Assembly: GCA_031425695.1 (NCBI GenBank)
Contig: JANPJV010000202.1
Span: 1-24,432, forward strand
Length of the DNA: 24,432 nt
Source of the DNA: JANPJV01 sp031425695
GTDB lineage: Bacteria > Pseudomonadota > Gammaproteobacteria > Xanthomonadales > SZUA-5
Direction of reading: 5' to 3'
Within the stretch, counting starts at the first letter, position 1. Every line of letters starts with the position of its first letter. A program made the translations under genes and the position numbers. This document shows positions 1 through 7,907 of this stretch, piece after piece. The notes below the pieces were generated by a model. It had not been told where the DNA came from. It searched no databases and saw only the letters and a list, made by a program, of their open reading frames with translations.

Positions 1-152
1 GGCCCACCACAGCAAAAGCGTCCGCGCGCAGCGCAGACCCACCACCAGCAAAAGCGTCCGTGCGCAGCGCAGACCCACCACAGCAAAAGCGTCCGCGCGC
101 ACCGCAGACCCACCACCAGCAAAAGCGTCCGCGCGCAGCGCAGACCCGCCGA
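1..152 (-). repeat. 36-bp tandem REP-like array, family A (cut by the window edge)
   Basis: Four consecutive units begin with AGCAAAAGCG at 11, 47, 82 and 118, so the period alternates 36/35/36. Read on the minus strand each unit is GTGG, a 19-bp imperfect palindrome GTCTGCGCTGCGCGCGGAC, then GCTTTTGCTG plus 2-3 nt. The third unit carries one substitution and the second another. The array continues beyond base 1. Inverted copies of the same unit recur at 8256-8408. The GTGG head followed by a palindrome resembles REP elements mobilised by RAYT transposases in pseudomonads and Stenotrophomonas; that kinship is inferred. No convincing gene lies in 1-253. Confidence 0.85.
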
Positions 153-253
153 GCCAAAGCAGTGCGCAGCCGCCATGACTTCCGCCCCTTTTTCGTTCAC
201 GCGCGGCGGCGTACGCTGCGCGCCCTCCACCGCCCCTGCATCCTAGGATTTCC

Positions 254-1684
254 ATGCGCCCTCGCAATCGGCTCGCACTGCTCATCGGTCTTGCATTGAC
301 CGGCCCCGCCCTTGCCGCGGAATCTGACCGCTGGGAAATCCCGGTCGCGGTCAAGACGCTCGACAATGGGCTGACGGTGGTGATCTCGGAAGATCACAGT
401 GCGCCGGTGGTGGGCGTCAGTGTCGTCTACAAGGTGGGCATGCGCCTGGAGCCGAAGAATCGCAGCGGCTTTGCGCACCTCTTCGAGCACTTGATGTTCG
501 AAGGTACGCCGAATGCGCCTGAGGGCACGTTCGACAAAGTGATCTCGGGTGGCGGCGGCCGCAACAACGGCTCGACGCGTCCGGACTACACCAACTACAT
601 CGAGGTCGCCCCGGCGTCGGCGATCGAGCCGATCCTGTGGCTCGAGGCCGATCGCATGAAAACCCTCGACTTCAACGCCAAGACCCTGAAGAACCAGCAG
701 GACGTGGTCAAGGAAGAGATCCGCGTCAACGTGCAGAACCAGCCGTACGGCGGCTTCATGTGGATCGACATCGGCCAGCACGCCTTCCAGAAGTGGGAGA
801 ACAATCACGATGGCTACGGCTCGTTCGTCGATCTCGAGAACGCCAGCCTGGAGGACGTCAAGGCCTTCCATCGCGATTACTACGGCCCCAACAACGCCGT
901 GATCGCGCTCGCCGGCGACATCACCCCGGAGCAGGGCTTCGCGCTGGCGGAAAAGTATTTCGGCAAGATCGAAGCACGCAAGACGCCGGCGCCGCCGGAT
1001 GTCAGCGAGCCGCTCAACACCAAGGAAAAACGCATCACCCAGTCGGACAAGCTGGCGCAGGTGCCGGCCGTCGCCGTGGCCTGGAAGATCGCCGATCGCG
1101 CGACGCCGGACCAGGCACCGTTCGCGGTGCTTGCCGAAGTGCTCGCCGGTGGTGATGCCTCGCGCCTCTACCAGAACCTGGTCAAGGGCAAGGAGATGGC
1201 GCTCAACGTCGACTTCCTGTTCGGACTGACCGGCCCGTTCGAGTTTGATGGCCCGACGCTGATGACGGTGTTCGCGCTGTACAAGCCGACCTTCACGTCC
1301 GACCAGCTGCTCGCCGAGATGGATGTGGCGATTGCCGCGATCGTCAAGGACGGCGTCTCCGACGAAGAGCTCGCGCGCGTCAAGACCGGCATGCTGGCTG
1401 ACTGGAACAACAGCATGGAAAGCTTCCTCGATCGTGCCGATTCGCTGGCGAAATTCCAGGCACTGTGGGGCGATGCGAAAGTCGCCAACCAGGTGCCGGG
1501 ATGGATCGACGCGGTCACGTCCGCGGACATCCAGCGCGTGGCTGCCAAGTACCTGACCACCCCGAATCGCACCGTGATCGATCGCAAGCCGGCCGCGATG
1601 CTCGCCGCCGCCACGCCCGATTCCGCCACGCCCGAAGCCGCCAAGTCTGACGCGGCCGCTCCTGCCGCTGCCGACAAGAAGTAA
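254..1684 (+). CDS. Secreted M16 (pitrilysin/MPP-like) zinc metallopeptidase, catalytic subunit
   Basis: 476-residue zinc peptidase, probably periplasmic. It begins with a signal peptide (about residues 1-22, ending ALAA). The inverted zinc motif HxxEH is H75-L-F-E78-H79, and E155 lies 76 residues after H79, the spacing known for the third zinc ligand in M16B enzymes. The region equivalent to the substrate-binding R/Y pair reads NLVKGKEMALNV, so that pair is missing here; it is present in the next gene. In two-subunit bacterial M16 enzymes one chain carries the metal site and the other the R/Y site. The last 30 residues are Ala/Pro-rich low complexity. An AGGA lies just before the ATG at 254. 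The next gene starts 9 nt after the stop, indicating an operon. Substrate is unknown; degradation of periplasmic peptides is the family expectation. Confidence 0.93.
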   Translation: MRPRNRLALLIGLALTGPALAAESDRWEIPVAVKTLDNGLTVVISEDHSAPVVGVSVVYKVGMRLEPKNRSGFAHLFEHLMFEGTPNAPEGTFDKVISGGGGRNNGSTRPDYTNYIEVAPASAIEPILWLEADRMKTLDFNAKTLKNQQDVVKEEIRVNVQNQPYGGFMWIDIGQHAFQKWENNHDGYGSFVDLENASLEDVKAFHRDYYGPNNAVIALAGDITPEQGFALAEKYFGKIEARKTPAPPDVSEPLNTKEKRITQSDKLAQVPAVAVAWKIADRATPDQAPFAVLAEVLAGGDASRLYQNLVKGKEMALNVDFLFGLTGPFEFDGPTLMTVFALYKPTFTSDQLLAEMDVAIAAIVKDGVSDEELARVKTGMLADWNNSMESFLDRADSLAKFQALWGDAKVANQVPGWIDAVTSADIQRVAAKYLTTPNRTVIDRKPAAMLAAATPDSATPEAAKSDAAAPAAADKK

Positions 1685-1693
1685 GGACTCGCC

Positions 1694-3094
1694 ATGACCA
1701 AGACCTTGATTTCGCTGTTTATCGGCTCGCTGCTCGCGGCGCCCGTTTTCGCCGCCACCCCGGCACTGCCGAAGGACCTGCCCGCCTATGCGCAGGACAA
1801 GCCGCTGCCGGTGCCGGAGATTGCCAAGAAAACCCTCGAAAACGGCATGACCGTGTGGGTGGTTCCACGGATGGGCGTGCCACGCGTCGACTATCTCCTG
1901 GCCTTCAAGGGCGCGGGCCTCGGGGCTGATGGCCCGGAGCAGCAAGGTTTTGCCTCGACCCTCGCCGGCCTCTTCAGTGAGGGCACCGCCAAGCACGATT
2001 CGAAGGCGATCGCGGAGCTCGCGCAAGGCTACGGCGGCTCCGTGGGTGCCTCTGCCTCCAACGATGGGCTGAGCGTCTCGGCCAACGCGGTGGCCTCCAA
2101 GGCTGCGCCGATGATCGAGCTCTTTGCTGAAGTCGCGCGCAGCCCGATCTTCCCGGAAAAAGAAGTCGTGCTGGCAAAAGCGAATGCGCTGCAGGGCCTC
2201 AAGGCCGCCGAGGCGCAGCCGGGTTTCCGCGCCGAGCGCGCGATCGCCGCCGCGGTCTATGGCGATCACCCATACGCACGCACCCAGCCGACCGAGGCTT
2301 CGATCAATGCCATTACGCGCGAACAGCTGCAGGCCGCCTATGCCGCGCGTGTGCGCCCGGATCGCGCGCTGCTGGTGATCACCGGCCGCATCGACGAGGC
2401 GCGCGCTTTCGAACTGGCTGAATCGGCATTTGGCGACTGGAAAGCCGAGGGCGAGGCGCCCGCTGCAATCGCCGCGACCAAGAGCACGGCGACGCCGACC
2501 TTCATCCATCTCGATCGTCCAGAAAGCGTGCAGTCGAGCGTGCGCATCGGGCGCCCGGCCATCCCGGCAACGCACGCCGACAACGTCCCCTTGCGCTTGA
2601 CCAGCACCCTGCTCGGCGGCGGCTTCAGCAGTCGCCTGATGCAGAACCTGCGCGAAGACAAGGGCTACACCTACGGCGCCGGCGTCGGCATGCGCGCCCA
2701 GGCAGCCGGCGGCAGCCTGATCGGTTCCGCCGACGTGCGCAATGAAGTCACCGGCGCAGCCGTGTCCGAGTTCATGGCCGAGTTCAAGAAGATTGGCGCC
2801 GAGCCGGTCGGCGCGCGCGAGCTCGACATGAACAAGCGCTACGTCGCCGGTGGCTACCTGATCAGCAACCAGCAGCAGGGCGCCGTCGCCGGCACCCTCG
2901 CATCCAACTGGCTGGTCGGCCTGCCGCCGGAGTACCTCGGCGAGTACGTGCCGAAGATCCGCGCGGTCACCGCCGAGCAGATCCAGGAAATCGGCAAGAA
3001 ATACTTCGCACCCGAGCAGCTCTCGATTGTCGTCGTCGGCGACAAGGCGGTGGTCGAGCAGTTGAAGGATTACGGCAAGTTCGAGACGAAGTAG
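1694..3094 (+). CDS. Secreted M16 peptidase partner, non-catalytic subunit
   Basis: 466-residue M16 family protein with a signal peptide (about residues 1-21, ending VFAA). At the place of HxxEH it reads GPEQQGFASTLAGLF, so the zinc ligands are gone. It keeps the C-terminal R/Y substrate-binding signature at R320 and Y325/Y327 within NLREDKGYTYG. This complements the upstream gene, which has the zinc site but no R/Y motif, so the two are inferred to form a heterodimer. Its AAGGA ribosome binding site overlaps the stop codon of the upstream gene (about 1683-1687), which supports translational coupling. It is the last gene of the pair: transcription runs into the tandem palindromes at 3107-3316, beyond which a gene faces the opposite way. 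Confidence 0.92.
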   Translation: MTKTLISLFIGSLLAAPVFAATPALPKDLPAYAQDKPLPVPEIAKKTLENGMTVWVVPRMGVPRVDYLLAFKGAGLGADGPEQQGFASTLAGLFSEGTAKHDSKAIAELAQGYGGSVGASASNDGLSVSANAVASKAAPMIELFAEVARSPIFPEKEVVLAKANALQGLKAAEAQPGFRAERAIAAAVYGDHPYARTQPTEASINAITREQLQAAYAARVRPDRALLVITGRIDEARAFELAESAFGDWKAEGEAPAAIAATKSTATPTFIHLDRPESVQSSVRIGRPAIPATHADNVPLRLTSTLLGGGFSSRLMQNLREDKGYTYGAGVGMRAQAAGGSLIGSADVRNEVTGAAVSEFMAEFKKIGAEPVGARELDMNKRYVAGGYLISNQQQGAVAGTLASNWLVGLPPEYLGEYVPKIRAVTAEQIQEIGKKYFAPEQLSIVVVGDKAVVEQLKDYGKFETK

Positions 3095-3106
3095 TTTTCG
3101 ATCGGC

Positions 3107-3316
3107 GCGGGTCCGGACCTTGTCCGGACGCTTTTGATCTACGTGGGTCCGGACCTCGTCCGGACGCTTTTGATCTACGTGGGTCCGGACCTCGTCCGGA
3201 CGCTTTTGATCTATGTGGGTCCGGACCTTGTCCGGACGCTTTTGATCTATGTGGGTCCGGACCTTGTCTGGACACTTTTGACTTGAAGAGCGTCCGGACA
3301 AGGTCCGGACCCACGT
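3107..3316 (+). repeat. 36-bp tandem array of REP-like palindromes, family B
   Basis: Five direct units with exact 36-bp period start (GGG) at 3109, 3145, 3181, 3217 and 3253. A further copy in inverted orientation closes the array at about 3288-3316. Each unit is GTGG, GTCCGGACCTTGTCCGGAC, then GCTTTTGATCTAC (or CTAT). The 19-mer holds two self-complementary GTCCGGAC boxes whose centres are 11 bp apart. The fifth unit has decayed (GTCTGGACAC). The array lies between two convergent genes and may terminate both. There are no unique spacers, so it is not CRISPR. A further copy begins at 24413. Confidence 0.93.
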
Positions 3317-3331
3317 GAAGCGACCGTACAG

Positions 3332-4171
3332 TTACTCGAAGCCGTTCGCAAAGATCATGTTCGGCTGCGCTCCACCGCCCCCGCCGCTACTGCACGGAAC
3401 GGTGAGCACGACGCTGTCGCTGGCGCTGCGCACGGTCGCGCCGTTGCGCAATTGCAGGTGCAGGGTCGCGCTAGTGGTTCCGGAGAGCGTGCGCGTGGTG
3501 GTCGCGGCAAAGGGTTGCCACGCACTCCAGTTGCTGCCGTCATTGGAAAAGCGCATCTCCTGCGCCCACCCGCTGCCGTAGGCATAGACGTCGACCTGGC
3601 AGGTGCTGACCCGATACGCCTCGCGTGCGATCACCACCGGGTAGACATCGTTGCGGGTCCCGAAGACCTGCGTCCAGTAGCGCTGGAACGGACCGCTGTT
3701 GCTGCTGCTCACGGCGCACGTATTGCTCTGCGACACGCGCACGTTCGACGCATCGGCACTGTCCAGCACGTAGCCGACACCGGTCTCCCGATAGGCGGTG
3801 CTCACGATGTTGGCGCGATGCCCGGGACTCAGCATCCAGCCGGCAACCACGGTCGTCGGCGTCGACTGTCCTGCGGCGATGTTTTCCGCGGCCGAGTTCC
3901 AGTTGTAGCCGGCCGCACTCATTCGTTCCCAAGGCTGCGACTGGGTGTCCGGATCGCAATGCATGAAGAAGTTGCGCGTCGCCATGTTCTGCGAATGCGT
4001 CTGCCCGGCAGTCATCAGGTTGGACTGCAGCTTGTGCGGCGGCAGGCTGCCATTCGCCAGGCGCTCCAGGTTGACCAGCTCGACCACCTGTTCGGAGAAG
4101 GTCTGGGCGATAGCAGGTGCGCCGACGCTTCCGGCGGCGACCGCTAGTGCGCTTGCTGTCAGGATTTTCAT
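3332..4171 (-). CDS. Secreted CAP-domain (SCP/PR-1-like) protein with C-terminal NGFE tag
   Basis: 279 residues with a signal peptide (about 1-22, ending AIAQ). Residues about 25-170 form a CAP domain: H59 in QTHSQNMA, H71, E96 in AENIAAGQ, H118 in SPGHRANI, and the closing strand YWTQVFG. Bacterial CAP proteins of this YkwD-like type are secreted; their activity is mostly unknown. Residues about 175-257 form a second beta-rich domain with MRFSNDGSNWSAWQPF, a motif I associate with Ig-like accessory domains. A Ser/Gly5 linker follows, and the protein ends exactly in MIFANGFE, the tag shared with two other proteins here. It is divergent from the CoA-transferase gene; its 3' end faces the family B array. 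Confidence 0.88.
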   Translation of the reverse strand: MKILTASALAVAAGSVGAPAIAQTFSEQVVELVNLERLANGSLPPHKLQSNLMTAGQTHSQNMATRNFFMHCDPDTQSQPWERMSAAGYNWNSAAENIAAGQSTPTTVVAGWMLSPGHRANIVSTAYRETGVGYVLDSADASNVRVSQSNTCAVSSSNSGPFQRYWTQVFGTRNDVYPVVIAREAYRVSTCQVDVYAYGSGWAQEMRFSNDGSNWSAWQPFAATTTRTLSGTTSATLHLQLRNGATVRSASDSVVLTVPCSSGGGGGAQPNMIFANGFE

Positions 4172-4180
4172 GCGCGACTT

Positions 4181-4186
4181 TTTATA
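4181..4186 (-). promoter_or_regulatory. Possible -10 box of the CAP-protein gene
   Basis: On the minus strand a TATAAA lies 9 nt before the ATG at 4171. No good -35 is seen at 17 bp, and no purine-rich ribosome binding site lies between box and ATG. If this is the -10, the transcript would start at or near the ATG (leaderless). This rests on one hexamer. Confidence 0.3.
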
Positions 4187-4256
4187 CGGGCATGAGTTAA
4201 ATCAATGTTCTGGAAGTGTCATCGCGCGGGTGGGCGTTCAGCGATGTGACGGTCTT

Positions 4257-4281
4257 GCGGCGCCCAATTTTGGAGCGCCGC
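4257..4281. promoter_or_regulatory. 25-bp near-perfect palindrome in the divergent CAP/CoA-transferase spacer
   Basis: Arms GCGGCGC (4257-4263) and GCGCCGC (4275-4281) enclose CCAATTTTGGA, which continues the symmetry (CCAA...TTGG) with one extra A. It could be an operator for either divergent gene or an mRNA hairpin. It is not followed by a T-run, so a terminator is less likely. The regulator is not identified. Confidence 0.45.
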
Positions 4282-4365
4282 ACTCCAAATGGACGAAAGT
4301 CCGTCTCGCGACGAATCGCTCAAGCGCCTAGGATTGACGATTCTTTCGCAACCGGAGCCGCACCC

Positions 4366-5715
4366 ATGAGCAAGGTCCATCCTGATGCCGACAGCGCCCT
4401 GGCTGGGCTCCTGCATGACGACATGACGATCGCGGCGGGTGGCTTCGGCCTGTGCGGCATCCCCGAGAACCTGATCAAGACCCTGGTCGCGAGCGGAGCC
4501 AAGGGCCTCACCATCGTCGGCAACAATGCCGGGGTCGACGACTTTGGCATGGGCCTGCTGCTGAAGACCCGCCAGGTCAAGAAAGTGATCGCGTCCTACG
4601 TCGGCGAGAACAAGGAATTCGAAAGGCAGGTGCTGGCGGGTGAGCTCGAGCTGCAATTGACACCGCAGGGTACGCTCGCGGAAAAGCTGCGTGCTGGCGG
4701 CGCCGGCATCCCGGGTTTCTATGTGCGCACCGCATACGGCACGCTGCTTGCGGACGGCAACCCGACGCGCGAGTTCGGCGGCACCGAATACGTGCTCGAA
4801 GAGGGCATCAAGGCCGACGTTTCGCTGGTGAAGGCCTGGAAAGGCGACGCCTTCGGCAACTTGGTCTATCGCAAGACGGCGCGCAACTTCAACCCGATGA
4901 TCGCGACGTGCGGCACCGTCACAGTGGCCGAGGTCGAGGAATTGGTCGAGGTCGGGACACTCGATCCCGACCAGATCCACACCCCGGGCATCTATGTCGA
5001 CCGCATCATCCAGGGGACGAACTACGAGAAGCGCATCGAGTTCCGCACCGTCCAGGGCAGCGCCTCGAAGAAGGATTCACCGATCCGCGAACTGATGGCC
5101 AAGCGCGCAGCGCGTGAGCTGCGCGACGGCTACAACGTCAATCTCGGCATCGGCATTCCGACCCTGGTCGCCAACCATATTCCCGAGGGCATTCAGGTCA
5201 CCCTGCAGTCGGAAAACGGACTTTTAGGCATCGGTCCATTCCCGGGCGAAGATACGGTCGACCCGGATCTCATCAACGCCGGCAAGCAGACCATCACCAC
5301 CATTCCCGGCTCCAGCTTTTTCTCGAGCGCCGATTCCTTCGCGATGATCCGCGGCGGCCACATCGACCTTTCCATCCTTGGCGGCCTCGAAGTCGCCGAC
5401 AACGGCGACATCGCCAACTGGATGGTCCCAGGCAAGATGGTCAAGGGCCCCGGCGGCGCGATGGACCTGGTCTCGGGCGTCAAGCGCGTGATCGTGCTGA
5501 TGGAGCACACGTCCAAGGACGGCAGCCCGAAGATCCTCAAGGAATGCGGCCTGCCGATCACCGGCAAGGGCGTGGTCAACATGATCATCACCGACCTGTG
5601 CGTGTTCGACGTGCTCCCGGACGGCGGCGGCCTTCTGCTCACCGAGCTGCACCCGGGCGTCAGCCTCGAAGACGTGCGCGCCAAGACCGGAGTGCCGTTC
5701 AAGAGCGCGTTGTAA
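4366..5715 (+). CDS. Succinyl-CoA:3-ketoacid CoA-transferase (SCOT), alpha and beta subunits fused
   Basis: 449-residue cytoplasmic enzyme transferring CoA between succinyl-CoA and acetoacetate. The N-terminal half is alpha-type, with the glycine-rich CoA-binding motif GGFGLCGIPENLI near residue 25. The C-terminal half is beta-type, with the catalytic glutamate E283 in QSENGLLGIGP, then GGHIDLSILGG and a typical C-terminus (LHPGVSLEDV). The two are joined by a short polar linker around SASKKDSP. Many bacteria encode them as two genes; one chain is the layout of mitochondrial SCOT. An in-frame extension back to 4216 exists, but family proteins start at MSKV(H/Y)PDA, so ATG 4366 is chosen. A GGAG lies upstream (about 4354). 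An acetoacetyl/butyrate-type CoA-transferase is a less likely alternative. Confidence 0.93.
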   Translation: MSKVHPDADSALAGLLHDDMTIAAGGFGLCGIPENLIKTLVASGAKGLTIVGNNAGVDDFGMGLLLKTRQVKKVIASYVGENKEFERQVLAGELELQLTPQGTLAEKLRAGGAGIPGFYVRTAYGTLLADGNPTREFGGTEYVLEEGIKADVSLVKAWKGDAFGNLVYRKTARNFNPMIATCGTVTVAEVEELVEVGTLDPDQIHTPGIYVDRIIQGTNYEKRIEFRTVQGSASKKDSPIRELMAKRAARELRDGYNVNLGIGIPTLVANHIPEGIQVTLQSENGLLGIGPFPGEDTVDPDLINAGKQTITTIPGSSFFSSADSFAMIRGGHIDLSILGGLEVADNGDIANWMVPGKMVKGPGGAMDLVSGVKRVIVLMEHTSKDGSPKILKECGLPITGKGVVNMIITDLCVFDVLPDGGGLLLTELHPGVSLEDVRAKTGVPFKSAL

Positions 5716-5737
5716 TCACGGAACGGGAAAGTCGAAT

Positions 5738-5877
5738 GTAGGTCACGTTGCGCCCGCGAATTTCCGGGCAATGACGGGTAGAGATCGGGCGCTACGTGAC
5801 ATTGTCGCGCGTGGTGTCACGTAGGGCCCGATCGCCAAATCGCCCTCATGAGATTTCGCGGGCCCAACGTGACCTAC
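5738..5877. repeat. Long nested inverted repeat, variant of the GTAG-headed family C
   Basis: The outer arms GTAGGTCACGTTG (5738-5750) and CAACGTGACCTAC (5865-5877) are exact complements. An inner pair around GATCGGGCGCTACGTGAC and GTCACGTAGGGCCCGATC is nearly complementary. Each end also forms its own small hairpin (GTCA..TTGC..CCCG against CGGGCAATGAC). The whole 140 nt could fold into one long rod. It lies between two + genes, 23 nt after the CoA-transferase stop, and may terminate or process that transcript. Confidence 0.85.
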
Positions 5878-5916
5878 GTCGTGCCGGGACCACACCCCAA
5901 TCCCACCGTCCGGCGG

Positions 5917-5936
5917 CTGGCCGTGGACACGGCCAG
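5917..5936. other. Perfect short hairpin in the leader of the PHP-hydrolase gene
   Basis: CTGGCCGTG and CACGGCCAG face each other across two bases, giving an 8-bp stem with a 4-nt loop in practice. A looser pair, CTCAAGC (near 5940) and GCTTGAG (5991-5997), encloses the region up to the ribosome binding site. It may be leader structure; no T-run follows. No known riboswitch is recognised. Confidence 0.4.
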
Positions 5937-6008
5937 GTGCTCAAGCCCAGACTCCGCGCCCCCGTCGCCCGTGCAGTTGCACCGGCGCGTGCTTGAGGTA
6001 GGTCTTCC

Positions 6009-7676
6009 ATGCGCATGCTCATCGCCGCCCTGCTGCTCATCCTGGCGGCCACGGCTCACGCCTTGCCCGATCACCACGAGCTCGAGGCGACGCTGCATCT
6101 GCAGTCGGCCGGTGAGCGCATCGAGGTCGAGGTTGCGGCGCAGTTTCCGCACGCGCCGGCGCGCACGCAGACCTACTTCGAGCTGAAATTGATCGCGCCC
6201 GACGGCGCCACGCTGGCGACCCAGGTGGGCGAGATCGTTCTCGGTGCCGGCACCCGCGAGCGCACGCGCAAATTCTTCTCGACCGCCGAGCTGGCGCCAG
6301 GCGACTACACGGTGAGCCTGACCGCCACCGCGATCGAGCCGTGGATGCTCGCGCGGCTGCGTGCGGGGGATGCGCAAACGCGTGTGCGCGAGGCGCTGGC
6401 CTTCGCGCCGAATGGCATCGTGACGCAGCAATGGGAGACGCGCGTCGGTGTGTTGCCGCTGCCGAAGATGCCGGCCTTCCCGGGCTTGCTGCATGCCGCG
6501 GCCAAGGTGGCCGATCCACCGGGCGGCCTTCCGTATCGCGTGTACCTCGCCAACCTGCACAGCCAGACCAATCATTCGGATGGCGGCGGCGACATTGCGA
6601 CATGTACCAGCTCGCAAGGTGCGCAGAACGGCGAATACGGCCCGGACGTGGCCTTTGCGTACGCGCGCAACCATGGCCTCGACCTGCTCGCCACCACCGA
6701 GCACAACCATTACTTCGACGGTAGCTCGAGCACCAACTCCAGCGCCACGCCGGGGCAGGCGATCGGCCTCTACCAGTCGGGCATCCAGGCGGCGATCAAC
6801 TACAACAACGCGAACCCGAACTTCCTCGCGGTGTATGCGATGGAATGGGGCGTGATCAGCGGCGGTGGCCACCTCAACATTTTCGGTGGCAACCAGCTGT
6901 TCGGATGGGAATACAACTCCTCCAACCAGTTGCTCGCGGAAGTTTTCACCGCGCGCTCCGAGTACCCGCCGCTGTATGCGCTGATGCGCGCGAACGGCCT
7001 GGTCGGGCAGTTCAATCATCCCGCGACCAGCGGCCAGTTCCTGGTCGACGGCACCGCGCTCGGCTACCACGCCGATGGCGACGAAGTCATGGTGCTGAGC
7101 GAGATCATGAACACCTCGGCCTTCAGCAACGCCACCATGGAGGATGAGACCGGCCGTACCTCCTTCGAGGGTGCATTCAACCGCCTGCTGGAGCGCGGCT
7201 ATCACGTGGCGCCGGCGACCAACCAGGACAACCACTGCGCGAACTGGGGCTCCGCCTATTCCAACCGCACCGCGATCCTGATCCCGACCGCCGAGGCGAT
7301 GACGCCGACGACCTTCATCGAGGCGCTGCGCGCGCGTCGTGTGTTCGCGACCATGGACAAGACCAGCCAGATCATCCTGCGCAGCGGCACGCACCTGATG
7401 GGCGAACGCATCACCAACACCGGGCCGCTCAGCCTTGAAGTGCTGTACGCGACGACCGGGACACAGGCGGTGCAAAGCGTGCAGATCTTCCAGGGCGTGC
7501 CCGGGCGCAACGGGACCGTCACCGTACTGGCGACCACCGCCACGCACACCTTCACCCCGGCCGCCGGCCCGCATTTCTATTGGGCCAAGATCACCCAGAC
7601 CGACGGCAAGTTGCTGTGGTCCGCCCCGCTGTGGGTCGAGCAGATCGGCGATCTGCTGGTGAATGGCTTCGAGTAA
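6009..7676 (+). CDS. Secreted PHP-domain (CehA/McbA-like) metallohydrolase with C-terminal NGFE tag
   Basis: 555 residues. A signal peptide (about 1-18, ending AHAL) is followed by a beta-rich N-terminal region (20-170). A PHP-type hydrolase domain (about 178-460) has ordered metal ligands: H184 and H189 in NLHSQTNHSDG, E231/H232/H234 in TTEHNH, E279 in MEWG, H288 in GGHLN, H337 in FNHPA, and D407/H409 in NQDNH. PHP enzymes hydrolyse phosphoesters or related bonds with bound metals; this secreted branch has no assigned substrate that I can give. A C-terminal beta domain ends in WVEQIGDLLVNGFE, the tag shared with the CAP protein and the third subtilase. A GAGG about 10 nt upstream supports ATG 6009. 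Repeats flank it on both sides, so it is probably monocistronic. Confidence 0.87.
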   Translation: MRMLIAALLLILAATAHALPDHHELEATLHLQSAGERIEVEVAAQFPHAPARTQTYFELKLIAPDGATLATQVGEIVLGAGTRERTRKFFSTAELAPGDYTVSLTATAIEPWMLARLRAGDAQTRVREALAFAPNGIVTQQWETRVGVLPLPKMPAFPGLLHAAAKVADPPGGLPYRVYLANLHSQTNHSDGGGDIATCTSSQGAQNGEYGPDVAFAYARNHGLDLLATTEHNHYFDGSSSTNSSATPGQAIGLYQSGIQAAINYNNANPNFLAVYAMEWGVISGGGHLNIFGGNQLFGWEYNSSNQLLAEVFTARSEYPPLYALMRANGLVGQFNHPATSGQFLVDGTALGYHADGDEVMVLSEIMNTSAFSNATMEDETGRTSFEGAFNRLLERGYHVAPATNQDNHCANWGSAYSNRTAILIPTAEAMTPTTFIEALRARRVFATMDKTSQIILRSGTHLMGERITNTGPLSLEVLYATTGTQAVQSVQIFQGVPGRNGTVTVLATTATHTFTPAAGPHFYWAKITQTDGKLLWSAPLWVEQIGDLLVNGFE

Positions 7677-7686
7677 TGAGGCCTTT

Positions 7687-7771
7687 GTAGGTCATGTTGC
7701 CCGCGCAGCGGGCTACTTGACGTTCTCGCGTGCCACCGTCAAGGCCCGCTGGCGCGGGCAACATGACCTAC
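7687..7771. repeat. Inverted pair of GTAG-headed REP-like elements, family C
   Basis: The left element is 7687-7721: GTAG, then GTCATGTTGCCCGC, a 3-nt loop, and GCGGGC..ACTTGAC, a self-complementary hairpin. The right element is 7738-7771 in opposite orientation, ending in CAACATGACCTAC. The pair is separated by about 16 nt. Close relatives lie at 9783-9867 and 18644-18730. It follows the PHP-hydrolase stop by 10 nt. Confidence 0.92.
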
Positions 7772-7907
7772 GTAGAGCTGCTTTGAGATTCCTGAACGCC
7801 CGCATCCCCACCCCGACGCATTCATCACCCGACTCGACCGAGACTAGCCCCCATCGCGCGACAGCTGAGCTTCGCGCGCTGTCTGTCCCTGTCAGAGGAG
7901 AGCGTCA

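Noticed and set aside
197..3301. 1034-residue open frame on the minus strand
   Set aside because: It is antisense to the two M16 genes, which have clear signal peptides and motifs. Its N-terminal 12-residue repeats are only the translation of the 36-bp array, and the rest is Arg/Gly/His-rich composition typical of an antisense frame in GC-rich DNA.
3107..3316. CRISPR array
   Set aside because: The 36-bp period resembles a CRISPR repeat length, but the whole unit repeats with no unique spacers, an inverted copy closes it, and there are no cas genes.
4216..4365. Upstream start of the CoA-transferase
   Set aside because: The 50-residue extension has no family similarity and would include the palindrome at 4257-4281.
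5874..7574. 566-residue open frame on the minus strand
   Set aside because: Antisense to the PHP hydrolase with its ordered metal ligands; no domain of its own.
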